Assembly: GCA_900074885.1 (NCBI GenBank)
Contig: FJUW01000007.1
Span: 1,106,704-1,170,703, forward strand
Source: Rhynchosporium graminicola
Lineage: Eukaryota; Ascomycota; Leotiomycetes; Helotiales; Ploettnerulaceae
Direction: 5' to 3'
Length of the DNA stretch: 64,000 bases
Part shown: positions 58,914 to 64,000 of the stretch, piece by piece
Numbering within the stretch: the stretch's first letter is position 1
Layout of the letters: each line of letters opens with the position of its first letter
The notes under the pieces: model-generated
What the model was told of the DNA's origin: nothing
What the model saw: the letters and a program-made list of their open reading frames with translations, nothing else
Databases searched by the model: none
Made by a program: the position numbers and the translations under genes

Positions 58914-61131
58914 CTATAATATCCATTCATAAGCACGGCGCAAAGGAGACTTCAGACGATCCTCCTCCTTCTCAATAGTTCTGATCTCTTTGTGTCCCTT
59001 TGAAGTACTCCTCCCGTGGATAAGATCAATCTCTGCTGCTTTCACGAACTTCACGAAGTTAGTTACTGGACTGCAAAGGAATATGGCAAAAAATGATACT
59101 CACAGATGTCCTCTTGACAAGCTTCCATCCCAAGAAACACCCACCATAGATTCCAATACTCAGGTAGTTTGCAAAGAATGTAGCCGTGTCCCATTGTCCA
59201 GTGACAAATACGCTGAAACCGCTCAGGAAAGCGAGGATGTAACAGCAGAACATGCCATACCACCTGGGTAGACATTAGCCCAAGAACTTTTAATAAAATT
59301 AATTGAGAACTCACGATCCATAAGGCAACCATTTCGATCGGTAGGGCAAATCGTCAGGCTCCATACCGTTTGCCCTGAGAGCTGCGCGAAATCTGAGATG
59401 ACTAAGGCATATCGAGCCCCAATTCAGTAAAGCACCCTGTGCGGTTAATGCACTCAACCAGAGGAAAACCTTCGAGGCACCGGAGCTGATGGATAGATAG
59501 GCGAGTGCTCCGATGGCCAACGTGAGAGCAGCGGCGACCCATGGAAGCCCGAATCTATTGACCTTGGTAAAAATCTTCGGGAACCGTCCGGAAAGTGCCA
59601 TGGAATATAGAGTTCGGGCCGAAGCATACGCATATGAGTTTCCAGCACTCCACGCAGAGACCAGAATGACAGCGTTGATGATGTGTGGAAGTGTTGGGAT
59701 ACCGGCATTTCTGAAGGCGATAACCTTCAACAGTTTAGTATTGTAAAAACACGATGTCTTAGGATCGGGACCAGGATCAGCGAAGAAAATTGATCCTGAT
59801 CCGAGATCACTGAAACTATGAGGGCTGGAAAACATACATATGGCGAACCCGATGCATCGTCGGCGCTGACAAGAAGAGGATCTGCGCTCGAAACAAGCAT
59901 GCCAACAAGAATGACACCGAGGATGTCTATTGTGATTAGATGATATCACTCATGAATAGGGGACAGACATACAGAAGAATAGAATACGAAACCATACTTT
60001 CTTGACAACTCGAGGAATCTCGCGAACTGGGTTTTTTGTTTCTCCAGCAACCAGAATGACACACTCGGCTCCAGAATAAGTATACGCGGCGTTGATAATA
60101 GCTGAGAGAACGCCAAGGAAGCGTCCTCCAAGTCCAGCGATTCCGGAATACTGAACCCAAGGTCCCTATTTCACTATGAGCTACGTGATCGAGGCAACAT
60201 ACCAAAATTACTTACAGGATTGTTCCAGTACGTGAAGCCCAGCCGTGAGCCTGTGGGAGCTCCTCCCAGATCTACGACCACAGAAGTAACAACAATGACA
60301 ATGAAGGCCAATATCTTCATTATACTGCAGTAAAATTCACTCTCTCCGTAAAATCTTACAGGTGCTGCACTATACAGCCATTATATCAGTGACTTTCGAT
60401 GTTAATAGTAAGACAACAAAGACGATCAATATTTGCCGATATAAGTGGTGGTTGAGGAAGGATGTAGTGTCGCTTACATAATTACAATACTCGGTAGGTA
60501 CAGAATGGAGATCCATCCGGCAGGTGACTATTTCGATTAGCTCCAGGTCTTGTTATTGACATGGCATTTGTGACGAGGAAGGGCTTACCACTCCATTATC
60601 TGGCCAGTACTGAAGCACAACTGCACAAGCAGACAGCTCTGCTGCGAAAGAGATGGCATTTCCGTAGGCGTAATTGATGCCCACACAAAACCCGAGGGCT
60701 GGATCAACGAATCGACCCGCAAAGTGAGGAAAGGAGCCCGAGCCGGGGAACATCGAGGCCATTTCTCCCAGAGACTCCATCACCCCTATCATTGCCAGAC
60801 CCAAAAGCAGAAAGCCGATCAGAAGACCTGCGGGACCAGCTGTGGTAAGTGCATAGCCTGTTCCGAGCCATAGACCAGTTCCGATAGCTTCAAGTAAATA
60901 ATCGTGAGCGAAGTTTCGCCAACGAATGGATCAAAAATTCTCACCTCCTCCAATGCCGATCATTTGCAAATGGCGATGCTTCAAAGCACGATTCACCTCT
61001 CCAACGCCATCGTCGACACCGGTAGTAAATCCGTTTGATCCGGATGATATCGAACGAGGATGAGGATTCCGAATGTCCTTGGGTCCCGATGCACTCTCTT
61101 CGTCGCCTTTGTGGATGAATTGGTTCGACAT
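58914..61131 (-). CDS. Amino acid permease (YAT/APC family), intact with 8 introns
   Basis: Nine exons on the minus strand (60945-61131, 60589-60887, 60478-60527, 60216-60369, 59973-60165, 59838-59926, 59315-59724, 59104-59263, 58914-59048) keep frame throughout and give 558 residues, the usual size. It has a hydrophilic N terminus ending LKHRHLQMIGIGG, then AIGTGLWLGTG (63-73), ESLGEMASMFPGSGSF, the NPVREIPR segment, INAVILVSAWSAGNSYAYASARTLY and a charged C terminus. It should be a proton-coupled plasma-membrane amino acid importer. It is next to the peptide cluster but is a common family; a role in uptake of precursor or export is not supported. Exon 3 is only 50 nt, and the last acceptor (TTCGTGAAG) was chosen because the nearer CAG sites break frame. 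Neither affects the family call. Confidence 0.88.
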
Positions 61132-62479
61132 GTTCCTTGCAATGTGTAGTAGTCGACCTAACGAGCAGAACGTTTCTGATGTTCCCTTCCGGTCGCTACA
61201 TATATATGTTAGCTAGGTAACTAGCTTTATGGGATGGTGCAATATACTTCAATTATTCGACTTGTTCTCAGTCCACTAACTCCAGTATTTAAAGTGGATC
61301 GTGAGAATTTTGCAGCAAAGGGCAGGGCCGAGCCGACACCAACCAAATAATCCCAGAGTGGTGCCGGTAGAAAATTCTATTATCTACGAGTTCTGTCTAG
61401 CCTTAGGAGCGAATTGGCGAGTGTTACTGCGATGAATTGAATTCTTCATTTACAAGGACAACTATAATCTCGCACGTCCATCCGATGTGCTTCTTTGGAT
61501 GCCCACGTGAATGAGAAGCAGAAGCACACTACACTACGAACGATCCGAACTTGTTAATACCAAGTAAGCGAGCCCCAAGCTACACAGTCAGAGAAAGTGC
61601 CCTATCTCAGCTTAGATCCATTATAAAAAGTACTTCTTAATGGACATTATAGAAGAAGAAAATCCCTGTGATTAGGAAGAAGTACCAGCTACCAATATTT
61701 ACATAAGATTGCTATAACTTAGTAATAGAGAGTGCAAAAGTCATTATCGAAATACTACCCTTAAAAAGAAAAGTTCCTCCTCGCTTAATGTCCTTGAGCT
61801 CTTGGAAATCCTATAGAAAATCCCTATATTTTCAATCATTCCTACTAAAAATATTTATGACCTTTTTAATATAGAATAATCGTGAAGCTAGAGCTTCCAC
61901 TGTGACTTAAAAGTACTCATGATCTGAATTTCAAATTAAAGTAACAGTACATTCTCGAGTGTTTAATACCTAGAAAGGTACTTCGCCACGACTTTGCTTT
62001 CCCCGATAATAAGCGAGCCCTCGAGCTCACAGGAGGCGGACCAGCTATTAATGTATCTTCTTCAATACTGCAATCGCTGGAATAACATCTCCATGCACAA
62101 TTGAACGAACTACTCAATTACCCAATCCAATGTTACCGTTCCAACTTTACCGTTGCCGTCATTGTAACGGCCATGCTACCACGGCTCGCCGTTGAGCTGG
62201 GAGCCTTCCTGCTTCAAAGTCGGCTCGTTCATTCAGGTTCCTCATGTTGCTCAGAGTCTCCCCACGCGCTGTCTTTGGATCTGCAGCAGCGTCTGTCGAT
62301 CTGTCTGCTTCTTCCGCTATTGTTCTGATATTGATATTGTATCAATCTGGAATTGATGGGAACCTAGGTTACGCCGATATTCCCCTACGCGACGCCTTGA
62401 ATTAACATATCATTTCCTATGGGGGTTTTTAGAGCCTAAATCGAATCAAGCCACATGGAAGAGATGGTATATCTTGGTG
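61132..62479. other. Intergenic, permease promoter and AT-rich stretch
   Basis: 1.35 kb. The left part is the upstream region of the permease. About 61620-61920 is AT-rich without matches to the named repeats. Frames at 61917-62117 (minus) and 62101-62328 (plus) have no protein features I recognise. Confidence 0.5.
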
Positions 62480-64000
62480 GGTTCGTTGTGTTCACACATA
62501 ACCGCGTTCGAATATAGACTGAACGAGGGGGCGACCGAGAAGAGTCGGGCAAGCCAGATGAGAGCGAGTTTGAAAGTTTCAGTGTTGGCCTCTTTATGCA
62601 AGACAAGGAGCTGGTCCAGTTACTCGGAGGCTACGACCCCGCTTCAGCTCCGTTGCTCGCGCGCTGATGATGGCCTGTTCGTCATTTCCAGGAAGTTCTT
62701 TGGCGCCAGACTTGTGATCAGATGATCGTTGAATAAGTTGGCAGCTACTGAAGCAAGGACAGCTCCCCCAAAATTTGGGCGGAAAGTACCATGGCAGTGC
62801 CTACGGAAATATACTCAGGCTTCAGGACGGTCTGTACGGTAACGACCGTCTGCAGAAAGCCAGCGCCTGTACCAAACTCTTATACCACCTCATCAAGACT
62901 CAATTTTTTGGCAACTATTGATTGCTCAAAATAGAGATCCGATCCTAGATCCACAAGTTTGTAAGCTTTAGTGTGAGAATACTGACCTGGTGTTTGCAAA
63001 AAATCTCAAGCCCAGTCTCAATTTTAAAGGTCATCAAGAGTCTTGCACCTGCATCCATGAACATTGTTAATAAAGGAGCCCAAGACGTATGCCATCCTAG
63101 AGCTGTGATCATGGCGTCTGAGACGATGGTTATGACAGTTACAACAAGGAAAAACGGCAGATTCCAAATTTCCGATTTCACAGGCGAGATACCTTGCACC
63201 GCGTGGAATCAACTTGGAAGGTAGTAGACCATGACGAAGAAGAAACCACCAAAGCGAAATGCCAACAGAGTTGCAGCAATTTGCGGGCGATTTTCAGTCA
63301 TGCGAGGTGGCACCGTCGCCGCATCACCCCTCCACACTAAATACCAATAAATGTTGATTTTTAGCAAAGCGCCGAATTCAACCAGTAAAACGATCATGCG
63401 ACTGCTCGGCCACCTACAAAATGAACAATTAGCAGTTACTCGTTGAAGTTTGTTTTGGGATAGGTTAAGATGCGTCTCCAGAAAAGAGATCACGCGTGGC
63501 ACTTCTGTTGAGAGGAATGATCCGGCTTTCCTCAACGCGGACTCATGCATATTTGTACCGCCCATTCACATAGTTACAGGTACGAAAGCCGAAGTGCCAC
63601 TTGGATTGAATTGTGTGAGCCGTTTCGCGAGTCCTGGAGACTGCTTGGCCACGTCCCTGAAGAAGAATAGCCCGACCATTGCCAACCCCCCTACCGACAG
63701 ATTCGTTTAGAGCACCAGGTGGATAGTTGAGGTAGTACATCCACCCAAGAGATAAGTTGCCAGCTACGACGACTTGTGTGAGATAAGCTCCTGGAACTCA
63801 CAAGGGGAAGAGTGGGGAGATGTCGCTTACCATCTCCAGCTGATCTTATTACTGAACGCATCGCCCACCAAAAGCTAGCTACGCTCGCAATTCCAGACAT
63901 GCCTCCGAGCATGCCAGTGTAGACAGGACGTTTTTCTCAAGATATCGAGCATGCAATGATTACGTACAAGCCAGCGAATTTTCCTCTGAACCCAACCCAG
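62480..64000 (-). pseudogene. Decayed MFS drug-efflux (DHA14-type) transporter, 5' end outside window
   Basis: Minus-strand pieces follow the order of a 14-helix MFS exporter: a KFAGLY block at about 63980, KRPVYTGMLGGMSGIASVAS, FSNKISWRW, FFFRDVAKQSPGLAKRL, WRGDAATVPPRM, VMVYYLP, HAVQGISPVKSEIWNLP, then GTGAGFLQTVVTVQTVLKPE and ASVAANLFNDHL. These are the hallmarks of fungal toxin/drug efflux pumps. The frame is broken: the Trp after YYLP is a TGA (TGG to TGA, a G-to-A change), single-base losses occur near ASVAS and near the C-terminal GGAV, and further stops lie near the end. At least one intron seems to remain. It is therefore dead, and the changes include RIP-type ones. Such pumps often export cluster products, so its loss may mean that the product is now secreted by other means or that the gene belonged to another locus. 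Confidence 0.75.

Overview
The window looks like part of a filamentous ascomycete (Pezizomycotina) chromosome. Protein genes carry short spliceosomal introns of about 46-180 nt with GTATGT/GTGAGT-type donors and CTAAC-like branch points. The gene families are fungal (AflR-type Zn2Cys6 regulator, UstYa/DUF3328 oxidases, YAT amino acid permease), and the repeats show the C-to-T/G-to-A decay typical of repeat-induced point mutation (RIP).

Positions 1-41714 are one very AT-rich, gene-free block of LTR retrotransposons. LTR lengths, polypurine tracts and 5-bp target-site duplications (TSDs) allow the insertions to be unpacked as nested dolls: a gypsy element G4 (1815-40764) holds gypsy G1-A (2595-34701, TSD CGATC), which holds copia-type C1 (6978-33472, TSD AATTA), which holds gypsy G1-B (11045-31975, TSD GCTTC), which holds gypsy G2-A (12686-27856, TSD AATAG), whose own 5' LTR is split by gypsy G2-B (20280-27667, TSD CTACG). 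Solo and partial LTRs of a fifth family (G0) and fragments of G2 and G1 flank the block. All open frames in this block are relics.

At 41714, exactly at an LTR end, composition changes and genes begin. Positions 42650-58219 hold what I read as a ribosomally synthesised peptide (dikaritin/KEP-type RiPP) gene cluster. It has a small secreted precursor with eight identical DIESVD hexapeptides separated by Kex2 sites (43807-44163), two canonical UstYa oxidases (48783-49960 and 57385-58219, both intact once introns are resolved), two proteins of a UstYa-like subfamily with two HxxHC motifs (44775-45629 and 55757-56759), an M61-type metallopeptidase with a PDZ-like C terminus (50196-51878), an AflR-like Zn2Cys6 activator (53253-54918), a second AflR-like fragment lacking its DNA-binding domain (42650-43183) and a small membrane protein (45877-46188). 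In the likely pathway the precursor enters the secretory route, Kex2/Kex1 release the hexapeptide, the membrane-anchored UstYa-type proteins modify it, the peptidase trims it and the activator controls the set. The core peptide has no Tyr, Phe or Trp, which sets it apart from the characterised cyclic dikaritins.

The cluster is bordered or interrupted by broken transporters: a decayed GPH/SLC45-type sugar transporter (46827-48094) and a decayed MFS drug-efflux-type transporter running off the right end (62480-64000). An intact nine-exon amino acid permease (58914-61131) lies between the last oxidase and the MFS relic.
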